Assembly: GCF_002287075.1 (NCBI RefSeq)
Contig: NZ_NSKE01000005.1
Span: 124,001 to 188,000, forward strand
Length of the DNA stretch: 64,000 nt
Origin: Fodinibius salipaludis
Lineage (GTDB): Bacteria; Bacteroidota; Rhodothermia; Balneolales; Balneolaceae
Reading direction: 5' to 3'
Shown here: one piece after another, positions 17,506 to 26,551 of the stretch
Layout: every line of letters starts with the position of its first letter
Position numbering within the stretch: position 1 is the stretch's first letter
Made by a program: the position numbers and the translations under genes
Notes under the pieces: generated by a model
What the model saw: the letters and a program-made list of their open reading frames with translations, nothing else
The model's database searches: none
What the model was told of the DNA's origin: nothing

Positions 17506-18648
17506 ATGGTCAATAGACTTATACGAGTTGCCCGTCACAGTCTCCTTCTGTTTATTACCGCTTTTTTCTGGGGATGCACTTCCACACCTCCCAGCACAGA
17601 CAATATTCTCGAAAAACTTGAGCTTCCGAAGGGATTTTCAGTTCAAGTTTTCGCGGAAAACGTACCGAATGCCCGTCAACTTGCTATGGGAACAAACGGC
17701 ACCATTTATGCCGGTAGCCGTGAAGCAGGAAATGTATATGCCATTGTAGATAAGGACAAAAATTATAAGGCTGATCGTGTTTACACTATTGCCGAAGATT
17801 TAAACATGCCAAGCGGGATAGCCTATCGAAACGGTGCGCTTTATGTGGCTGCTGTCAGTACCATCTACCGCTTTGATGATATTGAAGAGAACCTGCAAAA
17901 TCCGTCCGCCCCTGATATAGTTACTGACAACTATCCTACTGACGGACATCACGGATGGAAATTTATTGACTTTGGACCCGATGGCAAACTATACGTGCCT
18001 GTAGGCGCTCCCTGCAATATTTGTAACCCGGATGATGACATTTATGCCAGTATCACTCGTATAAACCCGAATGGAACCGATCGGGAAATTATTGCTGAAG
18101 GCGTTCGAAATTCGGTAGGCTTCGACTGGCATCCCAAAACGGACGACCTCTGGTTCACTGATAACGGCCGTGACTGGCTGGGTGATAATCGTCCCCCCTG
18201 CGAGCTAAATCATCTATCAGAAAAAGGACAGCATTTCGGCTATCCCTACAAGCACGGTCACAATATTTGGGATCCCGAATTTGGTGAGAAGGGAAAGTCG
18301 ATGGATCGTGAATTCAGAGATCCGGCCCAGGCTTTGGATCCTCATGTAGCACCTCTGGGGATGACTTTTTACACCGGAGACATGTTTCCGGAAGCATATC
18401 ATAACCAAATTTTAATTGCAGAACACGGAAGTTGGAACAGAACGGAAAAAATCGGGTATCGTATAACAAGGGTTACTCTTAAAGACGGTGAAACCACTTC
18501 GTATGAACCGTTCATTACAGGTTGGCTTCAGGATAATGAATCGGTATGGGGACGACCCGTCGATTTGTTACAACTGCCGGATGGATCAGTACTTATCTCT
18601 GACGACCACAGCGGCGTTATTTATCGCATTAGTTATCAAAACGGTTAA
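17506..18648 (+). CDS. Sorbosone dehydrogenase-like beta-propeller lipoprotein
   Basis: 380 residues. A lipobox (FFWGC) near residue 23 gives an N-terminal lipoprotein. The rest is a six-bladed propeller of the PQQ glucose/sorbosone dehydrogenase type: GFSVQVFAENVPNARQLAMG, PTDGHHGWKFIDFGPDGKLYV, GVRNSVGFDWHP and DLWFTDNGRDWLGDN. The family oxidises sugars or aldehydes in the periplasm with PQQ, but members often lack shown activity. No haem c motif is present. First of a three-gene operon with DoxX and an alcohol dehydrogenase. Confidence 0.82.
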   Translation: MVNRLIRVARHSLLLFITAFFWGCTSTPPSTDNILEKLELPKGFSVQVFAENVPNARQLAMGTNGTIYAGSREAGNVYAIVDKDKNYKADRVYTIAEDLNMPSGIAYRNGALYVAAVSTIYRFDDIEENLQNPSAPDIVTDNYPTDGHHGWKFIDFGPDGKLYVPVGAPCNICNPDDDIYASITRINPNGTDREIIAEGVRNSVGFDWHPKTDDLWFTDNGRDWLGDNRPPCELNHLSEKGQHFGYPYKHGHNIWDPEFGEKGKSMDREFRDPAQALDPHVAPLGMTFYTGDMFPEAYHNQILIAEHGSWNRTEKIGYRITRVTLKDGETTSYEPFITGWLQDNESVWGRPVDLLQLPDGSVLISDDHSGVIYRISYQNG

Positions 18649-18662
18649 ATAAATATTATCAA

Positions 18663-19097
18663 ATGTCACCACTTCGAAAACGAGGTATCTATCGTAATGT
18701 TGGACTTTTAATCATTCGAATTGGACTGGGTATCATGTTTATTCTACATGGCTATCCCAAGATGTTTGGCGGTCCTGATACCTGGGTCCAAGTGGGATCG
18801 GCTATGCAGTTTCTTGGAATCGATTTTGCACCCATGTTTTTTGGTTTTATGGCCGGAGTCACCGAATTTTTTGGAGGCATATTTCTATTATTCGGTCTGT
18901 TTTTTACACCCAGTGTAATATTCCTTTTTATCGTGATGCTGGTAGCTACCATTCAGCACATTGGGGCCGGCGATGGATTCACAGCCTATTCTCACAGCAT
19001 TGAAATTGCTATCGTTATGACCGGATTATTATTTATAGGTCCCGGTAAATTCAGCTTGGACCGTAAACTCCAGAAAAGAAACAATCGGCGTTACTAA
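18663..19097 (+). CDS. DoxX family membrane protein
   Basis: 144 residues with four predicted membrane helices. The start RNVGLLIIRIGLGIMFILHGYPKMFGGPDTW is the usual DoxX opening, followed by FFGGIFLLFG and the final GPGKFSLD. DoxX proteins include a quinol-oxidase subunit and catalase-associated membrane proteins; the role here is uncertain. It starts 14 bp after the dehydrogenase and ends 14 bp before the next gene, so it is in the operon and could pass electrons or assist the propeller enzyme. Confidence 0.85.
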   Translation: MSPLRKRGIYRNVGLLIIRIGLGIMFILHGYPKMFGGPDTWVQVGSAMQFLGIDFAPMFFGFMAGVTEFFGGIFLLFGLFFTPSVIFLFIVMLVATIQHIGAGDGFTAYSHSIEIAIVMTGLLFIGPGKFSLDRKLQKRNNRRY

Positions 19098-19111
19098 AAG
19101 TATTTTTCCTT

Positions 19112-20104
19112 ATGAAAACGATGGTTTTACATACTGCTGGAGAACCTCTGGAACTCCGGGATATTCCAATGCCCAATCCTGATAAAAACCAGCTACTGTT
19201 AAAAGTACAAACCTGCGGTGTTTGCCGAACCGATCTTCACATTATTGACGGTGAACTGGAAGATCCCAACTTGCCGCTTGTATTGGGACATCAAATAGTA
19301 GGTACAGTAGAAGAAGTGGGTGAACATGTATCAGGATTTAAAGCAGGTGAGAAAGTGGGAGTCCCATGGCTGGGCTACACCTGCGGTGAATGTGAGTTCT
19401 GTCAAAATAATCGAGAGAATCTCTGCGACAACGCCAGATTCACCGGCTACGATATCGATGGCGGCTTTGCCGAATATTCCGTAGCTGATGCCCGATTTTG
19501 TTTTCCCATTCCCGAAAACTATCCGGAAGAACAAGCTGCACCCCTGCTCTGCGCGGGTCTCATCGGCTATCGATCGTTACGTAAAACCAACAATGCTAAG
19601 CGGTTAGGTTTTTATGGATTTGGTTCAGCTGCCCATATCCTCACCCAGGTTGCCCTTCATCAAAATAAAGAAGTATACGCTTTTACCCGTCCGGGTGATA
19701 AAAAAGGACAACAGTTTGCCAAAAATTTAGGAGCAACATGGGCCGGCGGATCTGAGACCCTGCCACCCCAAAAGTTGGATGCCGCTATCATTTTTGCCCC
19801 CGTTGGACCGCTTGTACCACAAGCGCTTAAATCCATTAAAAAAGGCGGGAAAGTCGTCTGTGCGGGCATCCACATGAGTGACATTCCGGGCTTTCCCTAT
19901 AACGACCTTTGGCAAGAGCGATCCATCGAGTCGGTAGCCAATCTAACTCGTCGCGATGGCACAAAGTTCATGCAGCTGGCTCCTGAAGTCCCCATTGAAT
20001 CTCAAGTTACGACCTATCCCCTTACTGAGGCCAACCAAGCACTCGATGATTTACGAGCCGGTAACTTTGACGGATCAGCTGTATTAACTGTTGGCAAAGG
20101 GTAA
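19112..20104 (+). CDS. Zinc-dependent alcohol dehydrogenase family protein
   Basis: 330 residues of the medium-chain dehydrogenase family. CGVCRTDLH and LVLGHQIVG give the catalytic-zinc ligands; CGECEFCQNNRENLC holds the four-Cys structural zinc site. The nucleotide site is a short FYGFGSAA, a variant of GxGxxG. The AdhA-like layout suggests an alcohol/aldehyde dehydrogenase with NAD(P). Third gene in the operon with the sorbosone dehydrogenase-like protein, so the set may handle sugars or alcohols. Confidence 0.87.
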   Translation: MKTMVLHTAGEPLELRDIPMPNPDKNQLLLKVQTCGVCRTDLHIIDGELEDPNLPLVLGHQIVGTVEEVGEHVSGFKAGEKVGVPWLGYTCGECEFCQNNRENLCDNARFTGYDIDGGFAEYSVADARFCFPIPENYPEEQAAPLLCAGLIGYRSLRKTNNAKRLGFYGFGSAAHILTQVALHQNKEVYAFTRPGDKKGQQFAKNLGATWAGGSETLPPQKLDAAIIFAPVGPLVPQALKSIKKGGKVVCAGIHMSDIPGFPYNDLWQERSIESVANLTRRDGTKFMQLAPEVPIESQVTTYPLTEANQALDDLRAGNFDGSAVLTVGKG

Positions 20105-20124
20105 CTTTAGTCACACAGATAAGT

Positions 20125-20156
20125 TATGACATAAAGTGCGATTATTAGTATCTTTG
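20125..20156 (+). promoter_or_regulatory. Candidate Bacteroidota-type promoter of the dehydrogenase gene
   Basis: TATCTTTG at 20149-20156 fits the -7 box TAnnTTTG exactly, with a TATG near 20125-20128 as a weak -33 box, 20 bp apart. It lies 57 bp before the ATG of the isocitrate/isopropylmalate dehydrogenase gene. Confidence 0.4.
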
Positions 20157-20212
20157 CGGGCTATATATAGCAGACAAAAATAATTCGAGTTCTTCTAAAC
20201 ACATTTATTCTC

Positions 20213-21217
20213 ATGCACGATATTGTTTTAATTCCCGGCGACGGCATTGGCCCCGAAATTACAAAATCAGTAACAACCATTTTAGATGCTGCCGGTGCGG
20301 ACATCAACTGGATTAAATGTACCGCCGGACTTACAGCACAGGAAGAACTCGGCAATCCCCTGCCCGATGAAACTCTTGATGCTATTAAAAAGTATCGACT
20401 TGCGCTTAAAGGACCTCTAACAACCCCCATCGGAGCTGGATTCCGCTCGGTAAATGTTGCTATGCGCAAAAAATTTGAACTCCACAGCAATATTCGTCCG
20501 GCAAAGACACTTCCCCATATCGAAAGCCGGTTTGATAATGTGGACTTAGTAATGTTTCGCGAGAATACCGAAGGGCTTTACATCGGCAAAGAACAGTGGG
20601 TTAAAGAGAACAGTCACGCCGAAAGCATCGCTGTTGTTACCCGCGAGGCCAGCGAGAAAGTAATCCGCTCTGCTTTTGAATACGCCAAGAAGAAGAACCG
20701 AAAGAAAGTAACGCTTATACACAAAGCAAATATTCTCAAATTCACTTGTGGTCTTTTCATGGAAGTGGGCGAAGAAATTGCAAAGGATTATCCTGAAATT
20801 GAGTATGAAGATCTGATCGTCGACAACATGGCTATGCAGATGGTTTTGCAGCCGGAACAGTTCGATGTAATCGTAACAACGAACCTTTTTGGGGATATCC
20901 TCTCTGATTTGGCTTCTGGATTGGTGGGCGGACTCGGCTTAACAGGTGCTGCCAATGTTGGTGATGATGCCGCTATGTTCGAGGCTGTTCACGGATCTGC
21001 TCCCGATATTGCTGGCCAAAATGTAGCAAATCCCATCGCTTTTCTACTTTCAGCATTAATGATGCTTGAACACATTGACGAAAACGATTTAGCTGATCGC
21101 ATTCGCCAAGCCGTTTATCTAACACTTGAAGATAAATCCGTTTGCACTCCCGATATTGGCGGGAGCGGCTCAACGACTGCTTTTACCGAAGCTGTCGTTA
21201 AAAATCTAAATAAGTAA
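20213..21217 (+). CDS. Isocitrate/isopropylmalate dehydrogenase family protein
   Basis: 334 residues. LIPGDGIGPEI opens the fold; MFRENTEGLYIG carries the substrate-site region; the metal-binding Asp lie in TNLFGDILSDLASGLVGGLG; HGSAPDIAGQNVANP is the NAD-binding loop. RENTEGLY rather than the IPMDH-type RELTGGIYFG favours NAD-isocitrate (or homoisocitrate) dehydrogenase over 3-isopropylmalate dehydrogenase, since isopropylmalate enzymes usually have an LTGG segment. Leucine genes are not adjacent. It likely oxidises isocitrate in the TCA cycle. Confidence 0.85.
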   Translation: MHDIVLIPGDGIGPEITKSVTTILDAAGADINWIKCTAGLTAQEELGNPLPDETLDAIKKYRLALKGPLTTPIGAGFRSVNVAMRKKFELHSNIRPAKTLPHIESRFDNVDLVMFRENTEGLYIGKEQWVKENSHAESIAVVTREASEKVIRSAFEYAKKKNRKKVTLIHKANILKFTCGLFMEVGEEIAKDYPEIEYEDLIVDNMAMQMVLQPEQFDVIVTTNLFGDILSDLASGLVGGLGLTGAANVGDDAAMFEAVHGSAPDIAGQNVANPIAFLLSALMMLEHIDENDLADRIRQAVYLTLEDKSVCTPDIGGSGSTTAFTEAVVKNLNK

Positions 21218-21229
21218 TATTTCTGCCAT

Positions 21230-21718
21230 TTAATTTAGCTCAATAAAAGCGACATCCATTGTATCGGTATCTAATAGAGCAATAGACGACTCCCCGTCAA
21301 AACCGTGGGCCGTACCGGGGTTTACTGCTAACGTATTGCCGACAAATTCGACCTTCTTCTCATGGGTATGTCCGGATACCACCACATCATATTTACCGGC
21401 CTGTTCTAATGCTTCCGTAATGGGCATATCTGTTCCGTGATACAGAGCAATGGTTTTTTGGTCAGCCGTCACTTCACCAAAGCTTCCTAAATGCGTTGCT
21501 CCTATTTCGCTAAATTTTTGCAAGATCAAATAATGGTCTCCATCATTATTACCAAAAACACCCTTCAGGGTTAATCCTTCAAAAGGTGGAATAGTGAAGG
21601 GACTACAAAAATCACCGGCATGCAAAACAAGTTCAACATTACGTTCCTTAAATATTTTAACTGCTTTTTGAATATGGCGCACATGATCATGGGAATCCGC
21701 GATAAGTCCAATTAACAT
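21230..21718 (-). CDS. YfcE/MJ0936-type metallophosphoesterase
   Basis: 162 residues with the calcineurin-like metal motifs in order: IADSHD (Asp, His), HAGDFC, GNNDGD, GHTHEKK and a final NPGTA. All usual metal ligands are present, so it should be a two-metal phosphodiesterase, as YfcE or MJ0936. Substrate unknown. It faces the preceding dehydrogenase gene with only 12 bp between stops and is divergent from the DUF4412 gene. Confidence 0.88.
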   Translation of the reverse strand: MLIGLIADSHDHVRHIQKAVKIFKERNVELVLHAGDFCSPFTIPPFEGLTLKGVFGNNDGDHYLILQKFSEIGATHLGSFGEVTADQKTIALYHGTDMPITEALEQAGKYDVVVSGHTHEKKVEFVGNTLAVNPGTAHGFDGESSIALLDTDTMDVAFIELN

Positions 21719-21874
21719 AGTTTTTACTTTATTTCTTGAGTTTTATAGATATTTTAAGATTCAATAAAGAGATTGCTAACTCTCTACATCCAACTAATTT
21801 TATTGGCTTTACAGAAAAGTAATTTCTATAATTATCATACTTTTGACTCAACTTTAAACAGAGACGTTACCATT

Positions 21875-22540
21875 ATGAGAAAATTATCACAATTTGTACT
21901 AACATTATCAATTATCTGCTTTATTGGTGTTCCAACCTCTACTACTGCCCAAGATTTTGAGGGTGTTATTCATTTCGAAATGGCTGACTTAGCCAAACAG
22001 GGGATGGGAGAAATGCCATACATGGTTAAAGGAAATAAAGGGCGCATGGAAGTAAGTCACAGGGGACAAAAAAGCGTTATGCTTATGCTTCCTGAGCAAT
22101 CAAAAATGGTCATTCTTATTGAACAGATGAACGGATATATAGAAATGGATACAAGCCAAGAGGGAGAAAGCACCGATAACATCGATGATGCTGACCTCAA
22201 TAATACCGGCGAAACAAAAACAATTGCCGGTAGAACGTGTGAGGTATGGAAAATGAAGTCAGAAGATGGCATCTTTGAAACTTGCATGGCCAAAGGGATG
22301 GGGACATTTATGATGCCACAAAATCAGATGCAAAAGCGAGAGGCACCGGCCTGGGTTCAAAAGTTTTCAGAAGAAGGTGCGATGCCCCTTGAAATTGTTG
22401 AAATCAAAAATGGAAATCGCACTGTTCAGATGAAAGCCACAAAGATTGAAGAAAAATCACTTTCTGATGATCTTTTTGAAATACCGGAAGGATATCGGGA
22501 TATGAGTGGTATGATGAAAGGCATGCAAAATGGGAATTAG
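21875..22540 (+). CDS. DUF4412 domain-containing exported protein
   Basis: 221 residues from the ATG chosen because it starts a clear signal peptide (MRKLSQFVLTLSIICFIG, cleaved near TTAQ); earlier in-frame codons give a non-signal tail. The mature part fits DUF4412: FEGVIHFEM, MPYMVKGNKGRMEV and a later region describing a beta-rich fold with a Cys pair (RTCEVWKM, FETCMAKG). Met-rich C-terminus. Periplasmic and of unknown function. Confidence 0.78.
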   Translation: MRKLSQFVLTLSIICFIGVPTSTTAQDFEGVIHFEMADLAKQGMGEMPYMVKGNKGRMEVSHRGQKSVMLMLPEQSKMVILIEQMNGYIEMDTSQEGESTDNIDDADLNNTGETKTIAGRTCEVWKMKSEDGIFETCMAKGMGTFMMPQNQMQKREAPAWVQKFSEEGAMPLEIVEIKNGNRTVQMKATKIEEKSLSDDLFEIPEGYRDMSGMMKGMQNGN

Positions 22541-22568
22541 ATCCCAAAGAATTTAGCCCATTTTTACT

Positions 22569-22603
22569 AAAGCGACACCTTGGTTAGAGGTGTCGCTTTT
22601 TTA
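22569..22603. terminator. Bidirectional intrinsic terminator
   Basis: Stem AGCGACACCT / AGGTGTCGCT (10 bp, 7-nt loop) extended by AA/TT pairs and followed by a T-run, between the convergent DUF4412 and TPR genes. Confidence 0.83.
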
Positions 22604-22607
22604 TTTG

Positions 22608-23768
22608 CTAATTGATCTCTGCAAGTAACTCTTCTGCTTGCTGACGATATTCTTTTTCGGCTTCCGCTTCTACCACCTTTTTTAGTATATTCTGCGCCTC
22701 ATCTATATTCCCCTCTTTGGATAGCAATTTCCCCGCCAGATAGCCCGAAACAACATAGAAAGAGCGGTTTTTTGTATCCGGCAGCTGCTCACCCAATGTA
22801 AATGCTCTGGTATAACAATCAATAGCCTCGTCGGTGCGTCCTCTTTTATCCATAATACGGCCCTTCCATGTAAGTAACTCTTCTTGCACCACCTTGAAAT
22901 CCGGAAGGTCTTTCTTCTTCCATCTTTGTAAATTACTGTCAATAAATTCCAACGCTTCATCAAACCGGGACTGTTTATAATAGCTCTTTACCAAAATCCG
23001 AATATAATAGCTGTTATTAGGATATTGCTTGTAGAGTTTTTCGAAATTACGAACCGCTACTCCATAGTTCTTCTCATAGTTGTAATGAATATTTCCCAGG
23101 AAATAAATGGCTTCGGCCCTTGCAAAAACTGCATTTTTTGATGCTTCCTCTATAGCTTCCAGTCCTTCTTGTTTATCACCATCGGACAGTGCCCAGCTAA
23201 CCGTTTTTACTACGGGATATTCATTGGGAATGTAATCCAGATAATAGAGTTTTAGTCCCTCAGCAAGTTTTAGATCATTAAGTTCAGGCTGAACACCTAA
23301 AAGGACATTATAAGCTTCTATCGCTTTACGCCCATAATTAATGCTGGTAATCCATTTTTCGCGATTCGCGTATTGGCGTGCCATATAGCCATTACTTATC
23401 GCTCGAATTAACAGTCCGTCTACATGTTTGGGCTGGCGGTGTAACAACTTGCCCGCTCGATAATCAGTCTTTTGCATCATCTCAAAAAAATGCTCGTCAT
23501 GCGAACGGTCGTGAAGATCTGTCAACACGGTCCACCACAATTGCATACCCTCAAAAAGGGTCCACAGGGGATGCTCGGGATGTCTATCTTTCCATACAGC
23601 CAGCCTCTCTTCAGCACCCTCGAAATTCAGGTTATATACCGAATCAACTGCAGCTTTGGCATCTGTTCTAAAATCTGGGTTATTAATAAGTTCGGGAACT
23701 TGGGCACGTACAGGCTGAGTAATAATTAAAACGAAGAGTAGAAGAAATAAATAGCGAATAATCTTCAC
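22608..23768 (-). CDS. Tetratricopeptide-repeat exported protein
   Basis: 386 residues, with a signal peptide (residues 1-22, ending PVRAQ). About six helix-pair repeats follow; the clearest TPR-like units are AEAIYFLGNIHYNYEKNYG, NNSYYIRILVKSYYKQSRFD and TDEAIDCYTRAFTLGEQLP. Such repeats bind other proteins; no enzymatic motif is present. It lies 33 bp after the hydrolase gene on the same strand and is probably co-transcribed with it. Periplasmic scaffold is the simplest reading. Confidence 0.75.
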   Translation of the reverse strand: MKIIRYLFLLLFVLIITQPVRAQVPELINNPDFRTDAKAAVDSVYNLNFEGAEERLAVWKDRHPEHPLWTLFEGMQLWWTVLTDLHDRSHDEHFFEMMQKTDYRAGKLLHRQPKHVDGLLIRAISNGYMARQYANREKWITSINYGRKAIEAYNVLLGVQPELNDLKLAEGLKLYYLDYIPNEYPVVKTVSWALSDGDKQEGLEAIEEASKNAVFARAEAIYFLGNIHYNYEKNYGVAVRNFEKLYKQYPNNSYYIRILVKSYYKQSRFDEALEFIDSNLQRWKKKDLPDFKVVQEELLTWKGRIMDKRGRTDEAIDCYTRAFTLGEQLPDTKNRSFYVVSGYLAGKLLSKEGNIDEAQNILKKVVEAEAEKEYRQQAEELLAEIN

Positions 23769-23801
23769 CTTTTTTATTGTAATAACTGATCCAAGCCTAA
23801 C

Positions 23802-24677
23802 TTATTTTAGATGTGATTGAAACCACTCCTGAGTCGCATTGACAACCTCGGCAAATGGTTCAGGAAACTTATCGGCTTCAAATGGATGCGCTGTATTAAA
23901 GGTATGACCGGAGTCTGGAATCAGCTTTATTTCTTTATCCTGAGCATTACAATGTTCATACAACTTTTCCGCCTCGCTATAGGATACTGCCTCATCACCT
24001 TTAGAGTGAACAAAAAGGGCTGGCAGTTCCAATTCCTGAACACGTTTTACAGCCATCAGGTGATCGGCGTTTTCAATAGCATCTTTGTAGACTACCTCTT
24101 TAACCGGCATTATTTGACCGGTTCGTCCATTTTTAATTTCAGTGACGCCCTTTTCTTCCCAATCATTAATCATCTCATCACTCCAACGGGCATTGTAATC
24201 GGCTACTGCCGACCACGTGACCAAACACTTTATTTCGGGATACTCTGCTGATGCGGCCACCGCAGTATGTCCCCCGCGTGAGTGACCCAAGACACCAATG
24301 CTGCTCGCATCCAAAGAAATATCTTGTCCCGTAATATCATTGTCTTTCAACGCCTTGATAACGGTTCCAACATCCTCCAAATCCTGGCTTAGGGTTTCCC
24401 GGGCAAACAGATCAAGTTGATCAAATTCAGTCATACTTTCACCTACTCCATTCAGTGAAAAGTTCATCGCCAAAACCGCAAATCCGGCTTTACTAAGTTC
24501 ACGACAGGCATCCGGAAAGGCTCCCCAGTCTTTAAACCCTTTGAATCCATGCAGAAATAATATTACCGGCAAGTTATCCTCCCCCCTGTTCTCCGGATAA
24601 TATAAATGGTAATAGATGGGAAGATTTTCGGCAGATGGTACTGAATCAGAAATCTTTTTGACTTCAATATCCTTCAT
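23802..24677 (-). CDS. Alpha/beta-hydrolase (dienelactone hydrolase-like)
   Basis: 291 residues. Nucleophile elbow GHSRGGH (Ser near residue 135), acid in FVHSKGDEAVS and His in PDSGHTFNTAH complete a catalytic triad; LFLHGFKGFKDWGAFPDAC provides the oxyanion-hole loop. It resembles dienelactone-hydrolase and acyl-CoA esterase families without deciding between them. No signal peptide is seen, so it is cytoplasmic. Likely in an operon with the TPR gene. Confidence 0.82.
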   Translation of the reverse strand: MKDIEVKKISDSVPSAENLPIYYHLYYPENRGEDNLPVILFLHGFKGFKDWGAFPDACRELSKAGFAVLAMNFSLNGVGESMTEFDQLDLFARETLSQDLEDVGTVIKALKDNDITGQDISLDASSIGVLGHSRGGHTAVAASAEYPEIKCLVTWSAVADYNARWSDEMINDWEEKGVTEIKNGRTGQIMPVKEVVYKDAIENADHLMAVKRVQELELPALFVHSKGDEAVSYSEAEKLYEHCNAQDKEIKLIPDSGHTFNTAHPFEADKFPEPFAEVVNATQEWFQSHLK

Positions 24678-24778
24678 GAATATAAATAAGGCTCTGTTCT
24701 TTATGCTTGTTTATGATTTAATGGAATATTGTTCCGCAGCAGAGCAACGGAACGAGATAAAAAACATCCTATATGCGC

Positions 24779-24807
24779 ATCATGCTAAATTTATTTTAGG
24801 ATGACAC
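24779..24807. repeat. Degenerate intergenic palindromic repeat (TCATGCTAAA...TTTTAGGATGACA)
   Basis: A short hairpin in the gap after the hydrolase gene whose ends, TCATGCTAAA and TTTTAGGATGACA, match the arms of the better-conserved repeats near 45141, 50039 and 56287 with substitutions. Possibly a decayed copy. Confidence 0.35.
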
Positions 24808-24835
24808 AATTAGGATAATTTCAAGATCTTAGATC

Positions 24836-25642
24836 CTAATCAAAATCAAGGGGACCGAGTTTTACCAACTTACGCAAACCATTAATCTCGCTTTTCTTAA
24901 GGTAGCGCCAGCGACCCATTTTTACATCGCGGAGCGTAAGCCCTGCATATTCAACTCGTTTAAGCTTTGTGACTTCTGTACCGAAATACTCAACCATCCG
25001 GCGTACGAGACGATTTCGTCCTTCAAAAATGGAAAGTACAAAACCATTAGGCGTTCGCGCAAGGTTATGCGCCTGTGCCGTCCCGTCTTCAAGCTCAATA
25101 CCTTCGGACAGCTTCTGAAGCTCATCATCTTTCAGACCGCGCTCGGTTTCAACTTCGTACGTTTTTCGAACCTCATAACTGGGATGCATAAGTCGGTTCG
25201 CCAAATCGCCATCGTTGGTTAAAATCAACAATCCCATGGTATGGCGATCAAGGCGGCCCACGGGATAAACCCGCTTGCCCGTCGCATTCTCAATCTTATC
25301 CATTACCGTATCGCGGTTGCGGGGATCATCAGTTGTGGTAATTGTATCCTTTGGCTTATTCAGCAGGATATACACAAACTTTTCGAGGCTCAAAACCTGT
25401 CCCTCGACCTCAACCTTATCCGTTCGCTGCACCTTTACCCCCATCTGGGTTACTACCTCATCATTCACTTTCACCTTGCCGGCTGCAATATAGTCATCCG
25501 CCTTACGCCGGGAGGTAAACCCACAGTGGGCAATGTATTTATTCAGACGAATCTCTTCGTCTTCATCATAATTCTGGTCAACCTGGTGGTTAGGCTCTTC
25601 AATTTTTCCGCGTTTACTCCTCTTCTTTCTTCGTCGACTCAT
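24836..25642 (-). CDS. RluB-type 23S rRNA pseudouridine synthase
   Basis: 268 residues: a basic N-terminal tail (MSRRRKKRSKRGK), an S4 RNA-binding domain (LNKYIAHCGFTSRRKADDYI) and the RsuA/RluB catalytic domain with the Asp in PVGRLDRHTMGLLILTNDGDL. GRLDRxTxGLLL is diagnostic for the RluB/RsuA/RluE/RluF group. The start overlaps the scpB end by 29 bp, the usual ScpB-RluB pairing. It modifies ribosomal RNA; RluB (position 2605 in E. coli) is favoured over RsuA by context. Confidence 0.88.
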   Translation of the reverse strand: MSRRRKKRSKRGKIEEPNHQVDQNYDEDEEIRLNKYIAHCGFTSRRKADDYIAAGKVKVNDEVVTQMGVKVQRTDKVEVEGQVLSLEKFVYILLNKPKDTITTTDDPRNRDTVMDKIENATGKRVYPVGRLDRHTMGLLILTNDGDLANRLMHPSYEVRKTYEVETERGLKDDELQKLSEGIELEDGTAQAHNLARTPNGFVLSIFEGRNRLVRRMVEYFGTEVTKLKRVEYAGLTLRDVKMGRWRYLKKSEINGLRKLVKLGPLDFD

Positions 25643-26477
25643 CTTCTAAATTTTCTTGGATACTATCCGATTCATTTTCCAATTCCTTACTTGTCTCGTC
25701 GTCTTCATCATTTTCTTCCTCGTCATCGAGCTGCAACACATCCGCCGTATATTCATCTAAGTCTGGCACTTCCTCCTCATCAATTTTTTCGACCGCCTCA
25801 ATAAGCGACATCGCCGTTTCCGTTGCGTCCTTATCCTCCGCGGTTTCCTGCAGCTCTTTGAGCTCCAGCTGACGATCAAACAAAAACTGGCGATGCTCGG
25901 CCATGTCATCATCTTTAAGGATCTCCTCAATTTCGCGCGGCTTCGGCAGCTCATCAATAGAGTTAATGCCAAAATGCTTTAAGAAATGTTTGGTTGTGCG
26001 ATACAGGAGAGGCTTCCCGGGAGCATCCAACCGACCCGAAACCTCAATAAGTACTTTCTCCAACAGCTGGCGCAACATATAACCGGAATCCACGCCCCGA
26101 ATATCATCCACTTCGGGCTTGGTAATCGGCTGCTTGTACGCTACAATGGCAAGGGTCTCAATAGCCGATTGCGACAATTTTCGGTAGGCACTTTCGTGCT
26201 GAAAAATACTGAGCCAGGGCTCAAAACGCTTTTTCGTTGAAAACGTATATCCCCCCGCTACATGCTCAATATTGAATGCCAGTCCATTTTCTTCGTACCG
26301 CTGATTCAATTTCTCTACAAAAGGTTCTATAGCATTAATTTCCAATCCCAGGTTCTCCTCACCTTTTGCGATAATCTCACAAATCTTCTCTTCTGAAATC
26401 GGCTCCGGACTGGCAAAAATAAGCGCTTCAATTACTGAGGACAGGCGCGTACCGTCAACAAACTGATAGTCTTGCAT
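25614..26477 (-). CDS. scpB: SMC-ScpAB chromosome condensation subunit ScpB
   Basis: 287 residues. The N-terminal winged helices contain LSSVIEALIFASPEPIS and LSQSAIETLAIVAYKQPITKPEVDDIRGVDSGYMLRQLLEK, which are the ScpB signatures. The C-terminal 100 residues form an acidic, low-complexity tail absent from many ScpB proteins. ScpB works with ScpA and SMC in chromosome segregation. ScpA is not adjacent. The gene overlaps the pseudouridine synthase start. Confidence 0.9.
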   Translation of the reverse strand: MQDYQFVDGTRLSSVIEALIFASPEPISEEKICEIIAKGEENLGLEINAIEPFVEKLNQRYEENGLAFNIEHVAGGYTFSTKKRFEPWLSIFQHESAYRKLSQSAIETLAIVAYKQPITKPEVDDIRGVDSGYMLRQLLEKVLIEVSGRLDAPGKPLLYRTTKHFLKHFGINSIDELPKPREIEEILKDDDMAEHRQFLFDRQLELKELQETAEDKDATETAMSLIEAVEKIDEEEVPDLDEYTADVLQLDDEEENDEDDETSKELENESDSIQENLEDESTKKEEE

Positions 26478-26551
26478 AACTGTTCCCGTTGTAGGAATAA
26501 TTCTTCTTTAGATTACGGCTGAATTCACAAGGGCATAAAATAACAAATTTT

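Noticed and set aside
21773-21874. Longer DUF4412 reading
   Set aside because: The ATG at 21875 starts a clear signal peptide; the upstream part has no such feature.
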